The notes: a model not told the origin generated them from the letters alone. A stretch of 64,000 nt of DNA from Firmicutes bacterium HGW-Firmicutes-1 (GCA_002841625.1 PHAG01000001.1:124001-188000); one strand, 5' to 3'. Shown: positions 17,182-26,864, numbered from the stretch's first letter. Numbers and translations are program-made.

Positions 17182-18225
17182 TTATTTATGATCTTTTATT
17201 TCTTGGCTCTCAACTCTATTTCTTCCGTTCTTTTTAGCTTGATACATTGCTTCATCCGCTCGTTTAATAATAGAATCAGATGTATCTTCTTTTATATAAG
17301 TTGCAACACCAACGCTTACCGTAATTTGATGAACACCTTTAAATACGTTGTTTTGTACTGCAACTCTAATTCTTTCAGCAGTTTCATTCGCGTCATATAG
17401 ATTTGTCTCTGGAAGAATTACGATAAACTCTTCGCCTCCAAATCTTACTAATATATCATATGTTCTAATACAGTTATGGACAACTAATGCTAATTCTTTG
17501 AGAATATGATCCCCCTTTTCGTGGCCATACTTATCATTTATACGTTTGAAGTTATCTATATCCAGCATAAGGATAGAAAAGCTACCTTTATCTCTATATG
17601 CTTTGTTAATTTCATTATTTATATATTCATTAAAATAATGTCTATTATAAGTTTTTGTTAATTGATCATGAACTGCAAAAACCTCTAGCTTATCTTTTAT
17701 GTATATTTTTACATAGTAAATAATTAAAAAGACAATTAATAGATTTATAATAGAACCTAAAATGAAACTCTTATAATACTTAAGCTTAAGCTCTGATTCA
17801 AACTGGGCTTGCGTAACAACATTATTAGAAACATCCCATATTTTTTCACTCTTTAAATACAGGTCTTGTCTATATTCTTCATTTGGCTCAATTCTATATA
17901 ATCGAATAATATCCTTAATATTTTCCCATTCACTGTGCATTGCGACAAATAATTTTTTAGAATTATTAGTTTGTATTATATCATCATTAAAGGCATATTC
18001 AGCAAAAATATTATCAACATTGGTAATCAAATCATCCTTTTCAATACCTATTATTTCATTTTTTATGATCCTTTGCATTGAACCTCTAATAATTCCTAGA
18101 TGATTAATATCAGATGCATCATTTTTAAAGCTGTTTGCTATGTAAAACCTCGAAATCATGTCAATAATAGCTACTGTAGATATGAGTATCAATAACAAAA
18201 ACAAATAATTTGATCTCTTATTCAT
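17182..18225 (-). CDS. membrane-bound GGDEF diguanylate cyclase
   Basis: A 347-residue protein with membrane segments at about 7-27 and 152-172 flanking an external sensing region of about 125 residues. A C-terminal GGDEF domain carries GGEEF at 263-267. An inhibitory-site RTYD at 254-257 sits exactly five residues before the signature, so product inhibition is expected, unlike the soluble cyclase at 8837-9550. The external segment, with LGIIRGSMQRIIK, loosely resembles PilJ-type helical sensor domains; this is tentative. It should produce cyclic di-GMP in response to an unknown outside signal. Confidence 0.9.
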   Translation of the reverse strand: MNKRSNYLFLLLILISTVAIIDMISRFYIANSFKNDASDINHLGIIRGSMQRIIKNEIIGIEKDDLITNVDNIFAEYAFNDDIIQTNNSKKLFVAMHSEWENIKDIIRLYRIEPNEEYRQDLYLKSEKIWDVSNNVVTQAQFESELKLKYYKSFILGSIINLLIVFLIIYYVKIYIKDKLEVFAVHDQLTKTYNRHYFNEYINNEINKAYRDKGSFSILMLDIDNFKRINDKYGHEKGDHILKELALVVHNCIRTYDILVRFGGEEFIVILPETNLYDANETAERIRVAVQNNVFKGVHQITVSVGVATYIKEDTSDSIIKRADEAMYQAKKNGRNRVESQEIKDHK

Positions 18226-18325
18226 GTCAAGAATGCCTCCGAAAAATCGTGTAATGTAATGAGTGTCTCAATAATCATTTTAGCATAATTTACACGCTTC
18301 AACAATAAAAATCGTTTACAACTTA

Positions 18326-18982
18326 TTACTTCTCAAGCTCTTCTTCTGCAAACCATCCCCGCTTTAGTTGCTCCTTATAATGACTAATATCACCTATTGA
18401 ATTGATTCGAATGTCATCATTCTCGTAGCTTAAAGTAGATAAGCTGGTTGGGAAAATATGAGAACCCTCCCATAGTCTTGAGATTTCTCCATTTGTTTCA
18501 ATTGCATTCAATAAAGCTTTTATTACAACCGCATGAGCTACGATCAATATATTTTTATTCTTATAATGTACAAGCACATTATTTAAAAAGAATGTTACTC
18601 TCTCATTTAATTGAAGGAAACTTTCACCATCAATAGGTACATATTTCTCTGGTTCATTCCAAAAAGAATGATATTCGACTGGAAAATCTTTTTCTACTAC
18701 TTCTGATATACAGCCTTCCCAGCAACCTAGGTTAATTTCCTTCAACTCATCAACTGTTATGACTTCAAGCTTCCTGTTTGCTATTAAAACTTCCGACGTT
18801 TGTATCGCTCTTCCGAGTGGACTTGAAAGTACAACATCAATCTGTTCATCTTTCAATTTATCAAATAACCATTCGGCTTGCTTCATTCCAAGCTCGGACA
18901 AGGGGGAGTTATTATGCCCTTGCATTCTTCTTTCTGTATTCCATATTGTTTCACCGTGTCTGGTTAAAAATATCTTGCCCAT
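18326..18982 (-). CDS. histidine phosphatase family protein (phosphoglycerate mutase-like)
   Basis: A 218-residue enzyme with the catalytic RHG at 8-10 (LTRHGETIWNTERRMQGHNN) and the second histidine in IVAHAVVIKALL. These fit the cofactor-dependent phosphoglycerate mutase/CobC/broad phosphatase clan. The sequence does not tell which phosphoester is cleaved; true mutases are usually longer. It stands between the cyclase gene and the exopolysaccharide block as a single gene with its own GGAGG site. Confidence 0.85.
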   Translation of the reverse strand: MGKIFLTRHGETIWNTERRMQGHNNSPLSELGMKQAEWLFDKLKDEQIDVVLSSPLGRAIQTSEVLIANRKLEVITVDELKEINLGCWEGCISEVVEKDFPVEYHSFWNEPEKYVPIDGESFLQLNERVTFFLNNVLVHYKNKNILIVAHAVVIKALLNAIETNGEISRLWEGSHIFPTSLSTLSYENDDIRINSIGDISHYKEQLKRGWFAEEELEK

Positions 18983-19073
18983 ATTGCCTCCTTGAAGTTG
19001 ACTTGCTATTTGTACTAAACCAATATATTTATATGTCTATATATTTTTATAATTTTCAGGATTTAATGATGCA

Positions 19074-19099
19074 CAAAAAAACGACCAAAGTGCCGTTTA
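19074..19099 (-). terminator. terminator after the VanZ gene
   Basis: On the minus strand AACGGCAC pairs with GTCGTT across TTTG, with a two-base bulge, and runs into seven T. It marks the downstream end of the LCP-Wzz-CpsD-CpsB-VanZ unit. Confidence 0.6.
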
Positions 19100-19125
19100 T
19101 TTGACTTAGGGATTATATTAATGTT

Positions 19126-19602
19126 CTATTTTTTGAAATCATCAACCTTATTTTCGTTCAATAAAATCTGTTTAAAATACACCATAAAAACCCCACCTAT
19201 AATGATTCCTATCAGGACTCCAAAACTATCTATCATTATATCAAAAAGCGAACTGGTTCTTCCACCAGAACTTCTTTGAAAATATTCATCAATAAAAGCT
19301 AATGATACACCTACTATACTACTTATTAAAAGGGTTAGTAAAACTCTTCTTAAGAAATAACTACAACATACTATTAACAAAATAGTTAAAATTAAATATT
19401 CTGTAAAATGCGCAAGTTTTCTAATAACAAAATTTATATCTTCTGCATTGTAACTATTATTACCTTGAGCATCCAGGAATATCTCTATCTTATTAGCTAT
19501 TCTATTTGATATTCCATTGGATTGGTTCCCACTTTGAGAAGAAAACACGAGAATTGTTGCTAATGTAATTATTAACATAATAAAGGGTAAATATTTTTTC
19601 AA
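19126..19602 (-). CDS. VanZ-family membrane protein
   Basis: A 158-residue protein with four predicted membrane segments and the VanZ pattern: FSSQSGNQS after the first helix, then KLAHFTEYLILTILL, and DEYFQRSSGGRTSSLFDIMI before the third. VanZ proteins are linked to low-level teicoplanin resistance, but most chromosomal members have no known role. Here it ends the polysaccharide regulatory unit, about 80 bases after cpsB, so a cell-envelope role is plausible. Confidence 0.88.
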   Translation of the reverse strand: MKKYLPFIMLIITLATILVFSSQSGNQSNGISNRIANKIEIFLDAQGNNSYNAEDINFVIRKLAHFTEYLILTILLIVCCSYFLRRVLLTLLISSIVGVSLAFIDEYFQRSSGGRTSSLFDIMIDSFGVLIGIIIGGVFMVYFKQILLNENKVDDFKK

Positions 19603-19684
19603 TTTTGCACTCCTAAGTTATAAACCTTCTTAATTTCCTTCGAGAGAATTAAAGGCAATAATATTTTGGTAAGATATTCTTTAC

Positions 19685-20398
19685 TTATATAATAGTTCCG
19701 CCAAGTACTATTTTTTCTGGGTTGCTCAGAAATACGTTATCAGCTATCTCTCTCCCAATCTTTTTGCTAACCATATTATATGCATCCATTAGGATTGGCC
19801 TTCTATTACTTATATTATGCGCATCAGATGATACAAAGCTTATTGTATGATCCTTTAATCTTTTAAGCAACCACCGTTTTAACCATATTTTTGACTTATT
19901 AAGGATACTAACATTAATCTGCATATAGCAGCCCATTTCTTTAAGTTCAATGATTTTATTTAAATCATCTTTAGTACCAATGAGCCTTTCACAATGAGCT
20001 ATAATTGGTATATAACCACTTATTATAATATCAAACAACATCTTTTTTACCATTTGAAGCGGTGAATTGTAGCTCAATTCAATTAGAACATATTGACTTC
20101 CTCCTAAAGTTTTGCATTTTCCACCCACTAAAGCTTCCAGTAGATATTCATCTAAATATGCCTCATTACCAAGATAAAATTTCAGATCACTTTTATCTTC
20201 TTTAAATTTATCTACTATTTCTTGAAATCGCTTTTCCATTGACTCAATATCATAAATATAATATTTATTATAATGTGGTGTAGCTATCATCGAACGAATA
20301 CCATCGTTATAAGCCATATTAATCATCAATTCTGAATCTTCTATGGTTTTTGCGCCATCATCTAGTCCATATATTATATGGCTATGTATATCCATCAT
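19685..20398 (-). CDS. CpsB/YwqE-type metal-dependent tyrosine phosphatase
   Basis: A 237-residue PHP-fold phosphatase that removes phosphate from the CpsD-type tyrosine kinase. Metal ligands are visible in the opening MDIHSHIIYGLDDG, in ATPHYNKYY, in IIAHCERL and in VSSDAHNI. Length and order fit CpsB of pneumococcus and YwqE of Bacillus. It lies 27 bases after the kinase gene. CGGAGT precedes the ATG. Together with the kinase and Wzz-like protein it forms the standard phosphoregulatory switch for chain length and export of the polysaccharide. Confidence 0.92.
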   Translation of the reverse strand: MMDIHSHIIYGLDDGAKTIEDSELMINMAYNDGIRSMIATPHYNKYYIYDIESMEKRFQEIVDKFKEDKSDLKFYLGNEAYLDEYLLEALVGGKCKTLGGSQYVLIELSYNSPLQMVKKMLFDIIISGYIPIIAHCERLIGTKDDLNKIIELKEMGCYMQINVSILNKSKIWLKRWLLKRLKDHTISFVSSDAHNISNRRPILMDAYNMVSKKIGREIADNVFLSNPEKIVLGGTII

Positions 20399-20425
20399 AA
20401 TTTTACTCCGATAAACTTTAGTTTA

Positions 20426-21115
20426 TTATTTTGTTTTTATAATATTTTTTCCTTTTTCGCCATAATATTTCCCTTTTTGCTTTATGGTCATTTTTGTTAT
20501 TGTTACACCAACAATATTTGCACCCACTTTATCTAACGCTTTTTTTGCATTAACCACAACACTCTTTTTTGTTTTATTTGCTGCAACAACCAATATTACT
20601 CCATCTACTAATTGAGAAATTATAGATGCATCAGTAACATATAGAACTGGTGGCGCATCAAGCAAAATAATGTCGTATATATTACTTGCTGTATTAATCA
20701 AATTCTTAAATTTTTCAGAACCTAATAATTCTGCTGGGGCAGGTGGCTTTAATCCGGCACACAATATGTCTAATCCCTTTATTTCCATAGGTTGCTGTAC
20801 AACCTCAGATAAAAGCATATTTGTAGATAACAGCCCTGTTAGCCCTGGTGTTTGCTTTAGTCCAAAAATGTTATGTATATTTGCGCATCTTAGGTCACAG
20901 TCTATAAGTAATACTTTTTTTCCAACCTGTGCGAGTGAAATGGCCAGGTTACAAGTAGATGTTGATTTTCCTTCCCCCACAGTAGCACTAGTAGTCATAA
21001 ATATTTTATACTTCCCGTCAATATTTATATAGTTAAGATTTGTTCGAAACATTTTATAACACTCAGATATATAGGAATTAGGTTTTTTGATTGTAACTAA
21101 TCCATCGTTGTTCAT
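20426..21115 (-). CDS. CpsD/CapB-type tyrosine kinase
   Basis: A 229-residue cytoplasmic BY-kinase. The Walker A motif is VGEGKST at 46-52, Walker A' is LLIDCDLR, and Walker B is IILLDAPPV. The C-terminal tail has only one tyrosine pair (KYYGEKG), whereas many CpsD/CapB proteins carry a cluster of three or more tyrosines, so its autophosphorylation capacity may be small. It is activated by the membrane partner encoded just upstream (17 bases). It controls polymer length or export in Wzy-dependent pathways. Confidence 0.92.
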   Translation of the reverse strand: MNNDGLVTIKKPNSYISECYKMFRTNLNYINIDGKYKIFMTTSATVGEGKSTSTCNLAISLAQVGKKVLLIDCDLRCANIHNIFGLKQTPGLTGLLSTNMLLSEVVQQPMEIKGLDILCAGLKPPAPAELLGSEKFKNLINTASNIYDIILLDAPPVLYVTDASIISQLVDGVILVVAANKTKKSVVVNAKKALDKVGANIVGVTITKMTIKQKGKYYGEKGKNIIKTK

Positions 21116-21131
21116 AATATACTCCTCTCAT

Positions 21132-21812
21132 TTAAAATTTGGGAATGGTACCAATTACTGGTAATCCAATCAATTTTTCAATGTCTTCCTCTTTTTTTAT
21201 AGTATTATTTAATAGAAGTTGAATAAAAAGAAATAATAATCCCATCATAAAACCAACTATACCTGCAATCAAAGTATACATTATTTTGTTTGGACTAATA
21301 GGTTCCATTGGAATAATTGCCATATCAATAATTCTAATGCTTTCAACATCAACTATCTCAGCTGCAACTATAGTTAATTGTTTAGCTAATTCATTTGAAA
21401 TATTTGCTGCAAGTACTGGGTCCGTATTCTTGAACCCGACAGTGAAAAACCTCGAATCTTCAATTGTATTAACAAATAAACTCTCTCTAAACTCTTCCAA
21501 AGTCATCTGAAGTTTAAAATTTTGTATGACTTCTTCTACCACTAAACGAGTTCCTACAATTTGCTTATAATCAACTACTAGTTTATTCTTAACTTCAAAC
21601 TCTGACAATGATATACCTAATTCTCCAATATTGTTTTTCTCTTTACCAATAAATAGAGTGGTTTCAGCCTCATATACTGGTTGTATGTATTCTACATTAA
21701 TAAAAAGTGTTAAACTAGCACTTATAGCACTAAACAACATTAATATCCACCATTTGTTTAATATAAAATTTATAATTTCAACTAAATCCATTTCTTTATA
21801 TTGATCGTCCAT
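21132..21812 (-). CDS. Wzz/CapA-type polysaccharide co-polymerase (YveK-like)
   Basis: A 226-residue membrane protein with the Wzz domain. One membrane segment lies at about 20-40 and a second at about 183-203, flanking an external helical region. The motif PISPNKIMYTLIAG precedes the second segment, as in chain-length regulators. The short cytoplasmic tail (EDIEKLIGLPVIGTIPKF) is the part that activates the CpsD kinase in this family. AAGGTGGG lies before the start, and the LCP gene is 13 bases upstream. Confidence 0.92.
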   Translation of the reverse strand: MDDQYKEMDLVEIINFILNKWWILMLFSAISASLTLFINVEYIQPVYEAETTLFIGKEKNNIGELGISLSEFEVKNKLVVDYKQIVGTRLVVEEVIQNFKLQMTLEEFRESLFVNTIEDSRFFTVGFKNTDPVLAANISNELAKQLTIVAAEIVDVESIRIIDMAIIPMEPISPNKIMYTLIAGIVGFMMGLLFLFIQLLLNNTIKKEEDIEKLIGLPVIGTIPKF

Positions 21813-21825
21813 TAATATCCCACCT

Positions 21826-22749
21826 TTATTGATTTAATAATTCTTGTATTTCAGTTAAATCCTGTTCATCATATTCCCCATAATAAATCCCATTAATCAT
21901 TCTTGAACTTGTCTTCAAAGTTCTTTCATAAATCTCCAATTCATCTTTACTTTCCAATAACGTTAAGTAATTAATCATCTCTAATAGTTCCATATTTGTA
22001 ACCATATTTCCATACGCTTTATCTAGAACGGGGATTACGTTTTCTATATCCTCATTTTTGATGGTATGAGCCAAGGATTTCACTACTTCTTGCTGTCTAT
22101 TTATTCTTCCAAAATCTCCATCTGAGTCACTTCTATATCTTACATAGAACAATGCATCTTCTCCATTTAGTATATGTTCTCCTTTAGGTACTTGTACTTG
22201 ACCGTTGTAACCAAAATCTTTTACTGCATTAACAGTTACACCCTCAAAATCATCCACTATCATTATAAAATCTTCAAAACTAAATTTCAGATAATAGTCA
22301 ATTGATATATCAAATAAATTCTCAAGAGTTTTTTGCGATAATTCCGGTCCCCCAAAAGCAAAAGCATGATTTATTTTATCTAATTTCATGCCTGGTATTT
22401 CAACTCTAGTATCTCGGGGAATAGAAATTAGTATAGCTTTATTGGTTACAGGATAATATTTAATAACCATTATTATATCGCTACGAGAAGTCTCCGTGTC
22501 TCTTTCATCAGTTCCTAATATTGAAACTGTAATATTTTTCTTATTCAATCTGTCAATAAGCTCTTTATTATTGTACTCTAATTTTTCGACAATTGACTCG
22601 TCTGATTTTACAACATTTGGTACCTCTTGGCTTTTTTTTATCTCTGTTTTAGAAGATGAAGAAAACAATAAATTCCAAATTAAATATAAAAGGCTTATTG
22701 CCATAATAATTCCCAATATTGCTTTAAGCTTTTTATTTTGATTTTTCAT
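21826..22749 (-). CDS. LytR-CpsA-Psr (LCP) family cell wall polymer ligase
   Basis: A 307-residue membrane-anchored enzyme that transfers a polymer from its lipid carrier to peptidoglycan. The N-terminal anchor (about 10-32) is followed by a linker and the LCP domain. The domain shows SILGTDERDTETSRSDIIMV, SIPRDTRVEIPG and FYVRYRSDSDGDFGRINRQQ, with the arginine and aspartate residues that hold the pyrophosphate. The first 50 residues and the promoter closely resemble those of the beta-helix gene at 27202-28965. It starts the LCP-Wzz-CpsD-CpsB-VanZ transcription unit, so it probably attaches the exopolysaccharide to the wall. Confidence 0.92.
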   Translation of the reverse strand: MKNQNKKLKAILGIIMAISLLYLIWNLLFSSSSKTEIKKSQEVPNVVKSDESIVEKLEYNNKELIDRLNKKNITVSILGTDERDTETSRSDIIMVIKYYPVTNKAILISIPRDTRVEIPGMKLDKINHAFAFGGPELSQKTLENLFDISIDYYLKFSFEDFIMIVDDFEGVTVNAVKDFGYNGQVQVPKGEHILNGEDALFYVRYRSDSDGDFGRINRQQEVVKSLAHTIKNEDIENVIPVLDKAYGNMVTNMELLEMINYLTLLESKDELEIYERTLKTSSRMINGIYYGEYDEQDLTEIQELLNQ

Positions 22750-22841
22750 AGAGTATACCTTTCACTTTCTATTTTATGATTTAAATATCTTATACCCACA
22801 TTAAATAGGTTCCATTTTTTCAATATACTATACTCCCTAAA

Positions 22842-22869
22842 AGTATACCATAAAACATTTTTTTTGCAA
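22842..22869 (-). promoter_or_regulatory. promoter for the LCP-Wzz-CpsD-CpsB unit
   Basis: Minus-strand TTGCAA (22864-22869), a 16-base A-rich spacer, and TATACT (22842-22847). The spacer and box neighbourhood resemble the region before the beta-helix gene that ends at 28965. Confidence 0.6.
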
Positions 22870-22886
22870 AGTTAGCTTGAAATATT

Positions 22887-23894
22887 TTATTTATGGACTT
22901 CTTTCAAAAAAATCGGTTTATACCAATCAATGGTCTCCACCATTCCATTTTCAAAGGAATAAATGGGTTCCCATTTTATCTCATTTCTAATTTTTGTATT
23001 GTCAATGGCATATCTGCGATCATGCCCTAGTCGATCTTGAATATATTCAATCAAAGTGTCGTTCTTTCCCAATATTTCCAAAATCAGCTTAATAATTTCT
23101 ATGTTTTGTTTCTCTTGAATGCCCCCAATATTATAAACCTCACCTATGCACCCCATTTGCATAACTTGGTCTATGGCTCTACAATGATCCACTACATGAA
23201 TCCAATCTCTAATCTGTAAGCCATCCCCATAAACAGGTAGTTTTTCCATCTGCAAGGCTTTTTTTATCATCAAAGGTATCAGTTTTTCTGGGTATTGTCT
23301 CGGACCATAATTATTTGAACACCGCGTTATGATTGCTGGAAAATGATAAGTATTATGATACGCCTGTACCAATAAGTCTCCACTCGCTTTACTTGCTGAG
23401 TAAGGACTGTTAGGTGACAATGGGGTTAATTCAGTAAATAAACCCTCTTTACCTAAAGCACCATAAACCTCATCTGTCGATATTTGAATATATTTTACTC
23501 CTTCTTTATAAACAGGATATCCTTGTTCATCTGTCCCTTCTTCCCAGCTTCTTTTGCTAACATCTAACAATACTCCAGTACCTAAAACATTTGTTCTGAT
23601 AAAAACATCAGGATCATCAATGCTCCTGTCCACATGTGTTTCAGCAGCAAAATTTACAACATAATGGATTTCATTGCTATTAAAAATTTCCCACAAATGC
23701 TCTCTATCAATAATATCTCCTTGAATAAATTTATAGTTATCAAAAGATTTGGCTTCATTCAAATTTTCAAGATTACCTGCATATGTAAGCTTATCAAAAT
23801 TTATTATAAAATACTCAGGATATTTATTTAATATGTAAGTTATAAAAGTACTTCCAATAAAACCTGCTCCACCAGTAACTAATATTGTTTTCAT
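22887..23894 (-). CDS. rfbB: dTDP-glucose 4,6-dehydratase
   Basis: A 335-residue extended short-chain dehydrogenase that converts dTDP-glucose to dTDP-4-keto-6-deoxyglucose. NAD binding is by TGGAGFIG at 7-14. The active-site YSASK follows LTPLSPNSP, and the RmlB-specific HVDRSIDDPDVFIRTNVLGT is present. It is the third gene of the rfbA-rfbC-rfbB set. No dTDP-4-dehydrorhamnose reductase (rfbD) is in the window, so the final sugar may be rhamnose (if rfbD is elsewhere) or another 6-deoxysugar. Confidence 0.95.
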   Translation of the reverse strand: MKTILVTGGAGFIGSTFITYILNKYPEYFIINFDKLTYAGNLENLNEAKSFDNYKFIQGDIIDREHLWEIFNSNEIHYVVNFAAETHVDRSIDDPDVFIRTNVLGTGVLLDVSKRSWEEGTDEQGYPVYKEGVKYIQISTDEVYGALGKEGLFTELTPLSPNSPYSASKASGDLLVQAYHNTYHFPAIITRCSNNYGPRQYPEKLIPLMIKKALQMEKLPVYGDGLQIRDWIHVVDHCRAIDQVMQMGCIGEVYNIGGIQEKQNIEIIKLILEILGKNDTLIEYIQDRLGHDRRYAIDNTKIRNEIKWEPIYSFENGMVETIDWYKPIFLKEVHK

Positions 23895-23934
23895 CTCTTC
23901 TCTCCTAAACCGTATATAGATTAATATCTCTTTA

Positions 23935-24483
23935 TCACTTTAAATTGTTAAGTTTATTATCTTTTTCAGATAATAAAACTTCTGAAATACTGTTTATCGG
24001 CCAATTTATACCTATTTTAGGATCATCCCACATGACACCACTTTCGTCTTCTGGATAATAATCATTATCAACCATATATAAAAATTCTGCTTCTTCAGAT
24101 AAAACCAAAAATCCATGTGCAAATCCTCTAGGAATATATAGTTGTTTTTTATTTTGTTCCGAAAGCACTAGTCCAAACCATTTGCCATACGTTGTTGATC
24201 CCTCACGCACATCAACAGCCACGTCAAATATTTCTCCTCTCATTACCTTAACCAATTTTGCTTGAGGATAGTTTTTCTGATAGTGTAATCCTCTTAACAC
24301 ACCTTGTTTTGATCGCGAAACGTTAATCTGACGGATTTGCATATCGATACCCGCCTTTTTAAATGTGTCATAGTGAAACCCTTCCATAAAAGAACCTCTT
24401 GAGTCCTCAAATACTTGAGGTTCAATCATAATAACACCCTCTAAATCTGTCTCTGTAAATACGAAGTTGCCAATTTTATTCAC
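23935..24483 (-). CDS. rfbC: dTDP-4-dehydrorhamnose 3,5-epimerase
   Basis: A cupin-fold epimerase of about 182 residues acting on dTDP-4-keto-6-deoxyglucose. The GTG at 24481-24483 is chosen as start because AAGGAG lies 8 bases before it and the product then begins as other RmlC proteins do; an ATG six codons upstream overlaps this site. Signature segments are FEDSRGSFMEGFHYDTFKKA, QINVSRSKQGVLRGLHYQ with the catalytic histidine, and IPRGFAHGFLVLSE. It lies about 20 bases after rfbA. Confidence 0.93.
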   Translation of the reverse strand: MNKIGNFVFTETDLEGVIMIEPQVFEDSRGSFMEGFHYDTFKKAGIDMQIRQINVSRSKQGVLRGLHYQKNYPQAKLVKVMRGEIFDVAVDVREGSTTYGKWFGLVLSEQNKKQLYIPRGFAHGFLVLSEEAEFLYMVDNDYYPEDESGVMWDDPKIGINWPINSISEVLLSEKDNKLNNLK

Positions 24484-24504
24484 TTGATATCTCCTTATCA
24501 TTTT

Positions 24505-25404
24505 CTAGATAACTGTGTTACCTGCGAAAGTATTATTGAAATCCTCAGATATCATCTTTAAATAATCACCATATTGGGTATTTGAAAATCCATCTGCAAG
24601 TATTGTTAATTGCTCTCTGGAAATAAAACCTTTTCTATAGGCAATCTCTTCGATGCATGCCACATAAAAACCCTGTCTTTTTTGTATAGTTGCTACATAA
24701 TTTGAAGCATCTAATAAACTTTCATGAGTACCCGTATCAAGCCACGCCAAACCTCTACCAAGTAATTTAACACTTAGTTCTCCGCTTTTCAAATATGCTA
24801 GATTTACGTCTGTAATCTCCAATTCACCTCTCTGAGAGGGATGAAGCTCTTTTGCAATTTCTACAACTCTATTATCATAAAAATAGAGCCCAGGTACGGC
24901 AAAATGCGACTTTGGTACTGTCGGTTTTTCACATATTGAAATAGCTTTTCCATTTTCATCAAATTCGATAACTCCATACGCAGTAGGGTCTTGGAAATAA
25001 TATCCGAATATAATACTGCCATTTTTTAACTGTGCACACTCTTCAAGTAATTTAGAAAATCCCTGACCATAAAAGATATTGTCACCTAAAATTAGTGCAA
25101 CGGCTTCATTTCCGATAAAGGTTTCCCCTAGAATAAAGGCTTCTGCTATACCACTCGGCTTTTGCTGCTCAATGTATGAAAGATTAATGCCTAGATGTTC
25201 ACCCGAGCCTAGTAAATTTTTGTATAGTCCTAAATCCCTTGGTGTTGAAATAATTAGTATTTCACTTATGCCTGCAAGCATTAAAGTTGAAAGTGGGTAA
25301 TAAATCATTGGTTTGTCAAAAACAGGTAATAATTGTTTAGAAATCGCTTTCGTAATCGGATATAATCGTGATCCGGATCCTCCCGCAAGTATAATACCTT
25401 TCAT
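24505..25404 (-). CDS. rfbA: glucose-1-phosphate thymidylyltransferase
   Basis: A 299-residue nucleotidyltransferase that makes dTDP-glucose from glucose 1-phosphate and dTTP. The nucleotide loop is [20 protein letters not shown], and other family blocks are [31 protein letters not shown] and [15 protein letters not shown]. The ATG at 25402-25404 is preferred over a TTG five codons upstream because GGAGG lies 8 bases before it. It heads rfbA-rfbC-rfbB, behind the SAF-domain gene. Its substrate could be fed by the beta-glucose 1-phosphate pathway only after phosphoglucomutase steps. Confidence 0.95.
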   Translation of the reverse strand: MKGIILAGGSGSRLYPITKAISKQLLPVFDKPMIYYPLSTLMLAGISEILIISTPRDLGLYKNLLGSGEHLGINLSYIEQQKPSGIAEAFILGETFIGNEAVALILGDNIFYGQGFSKLLEECAQLKNGSIIFGYYFQDPTAYGVIEFDENGKAISICEKPTVPKSHFAVPGLYFYDNRVVEIAKELHPSQRGELEITDVNLAYLKSGELSVKLLGRGLAWLDTGTHESLLDASNYVATIQKRQGFYVACIEEIAYRKGFISREQLTILADGFSNTQYGDYLKMISEDFNNTFAGNTVI

Positions 25405-25534
25405 GTCACTTTCCTCCAATATATATGATTAATCTAGTATAAAACCTCTTGTTTCATATACAAATCCAGTGCCTCAGTATAGCTACCTCAAACAATGAAT
25501 TTTATATGTTGCGAATTAAGACAAATCGTCCACC

Positions 25535-26821
25535 TTATCTTTTGTATTGTGTACTTAACAATGTCCATAAAATTGATTGCTCATTAAACTCAACATCCTT
25601 TAATGTAATCAACTCATCTTTTTGAATGTCTTTTTTTAGTATACAACCTGTAGCCAATGAAACCGGCAAGTAATTTCTCACAGATACCTCTTTGATATCT
25701 TCTAATAAACCATAGTAAGTATAACCTCCTATTTCATCCAGTGTATCTCCAGCCTTTAAATCCTTCTTTGCATAAACTAATACATCACATTTTTTCTCTT
25801 TTAATGGTTTAATGACGGAGGATTTAAATACAACATTTTTTGCTATTCCCATAAGCATTTCAAAGGCACATAGATGATACGGCTTGTAAAACAAATAATA
25901 TGGACCATTACCCATTTTATAGTATTTCAAATCACTTACTAGTGCTTTGTTCGTAGTATACCCTATAACAAAAACACCTCCGGTAGGTTCAACATTTCTA
26001 ACAATCTCTATAACGCCCTTTTTTGATAAAATACCACCATCTTCTTTAAGGCGAATAAGCTCTGTTACGGTATCTAATGAACCCTCAGGGCTATTCATGC
26101 CAGGAACATCTGGCACTAAACCTAGGGCATTTGCGGTAATACCCATTTCAATATTCATTTTCGTACCATCTGCAAAGGATGATAGCTTTATTGGATTTTG
26201 TTGATACAGATCTGCCCATTTTTGAACGGAAGTAGGATTAGCATAGCGATTGATATAATTTTTAAACTTCCCGACAGCAATAATATCCAAGGCAGTCATT
26301 TTAACATAGCTATATAGATTTCGAATTTCTCCTGGCTCATCACCTGAAAATCCTGAATACACCACATTATGTTGATCTGCTAGATTTGAGAAGAAGTGCC
26401 CTAAACAAATATCTATTTCTGGACTTGCCACTATATTACAATGATGCTTAATGGTTTCATAGGCAATTTCTGCACCATAAGCCGCATCACCTGTTAAATC
26501 TGCAACAATGTCAATATTTGCTTCAAACGCAAGTTGATAATTTTTGATTGCTGCAATCTCACCATTCTTTCTTGCCTGATTAACATCTTCTGGAGAATTG
26601 CATATTCTGATTTTATATATGCGTTCACAGTTGTCTAAACACCGATATAACTTGTCAATATCCCTATATACGACAACCGCTGGGAAAAAAAATTCTCTTT
26701 CCATTCTCGACATTTCAATAATTAATCCTTGAGCAATAAAACCGATTCCTACCACACACACCCTAATTGGTCCAGTAGCTTCAGTATACGATTCCAAAGA
26801 TTCCTGTAAATAAGTGTACAT
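25535..26821 (-). CDS. NAD(P)-binding oxidoreductase-like protein with C-terminal SAF domain
   Basis: A 428-residue protein. An N-terminal Rossmann fold begins VCVVGIGFIAQGLIIEMSR near residues 21-39, and a homoserine dehydrogenase-like middle part has ASPEIDICLGHFFSNL and GFSGDEPGEIRNLYSYVKMT. A C-terminal SAF-like region follows, from about 345 (AKKDLKAGDTLDEIGGYTYYG). Related proteins occur in sugar and surface-polysaccharide loci, but I know of no proven reaction. It is the first gene after a good promoter and precedes rfbACB by about 130 bases, so a role in making a special sugar is plausible. Function unassigned. Confidence 0.7.
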   Translation of the reverse strand: MYTYLQESLESYTEATGPIRVCVVGIGFIAQGLIIEMSRMEREFFFPAVVVYRDIDKLYRCLDNCERIYKIRICNSPEDVNQARKNGEIAAIKNYQLAFEANIDIVADLTGDAAYGAEIAYETIKHHCNIVASPEIDICLGHFFSNLADQHNVVYSGFSGDEPGEIRNLYSYVKMTALDIIAVGKFKNYINRYANPTSVQKWADLYQQNPIKLSSFADGTKMNIEMGITANALGLVPDVPGMNSPEGSLDTVTELIRLKEDGGILSKKGVIEIVRNVEPTGGVFVIGYTTNKALVSDLKYYKMGNGPYYLFYKPYHLCAFEMLMGIAKNVVFKSSVIKPLKEKKCDVLVYAKKDLKAGDTLDEIGGYTYYGLLEDIKEVSVRNYLPVSLATGCILKKDIQKDELITLKDVEFNEQSILWTLLSTQYKR

Positions 26822-26864
26822 TTTTATTCCCCCATTTTTTTATCAATTGTATAATTCCTCTATT

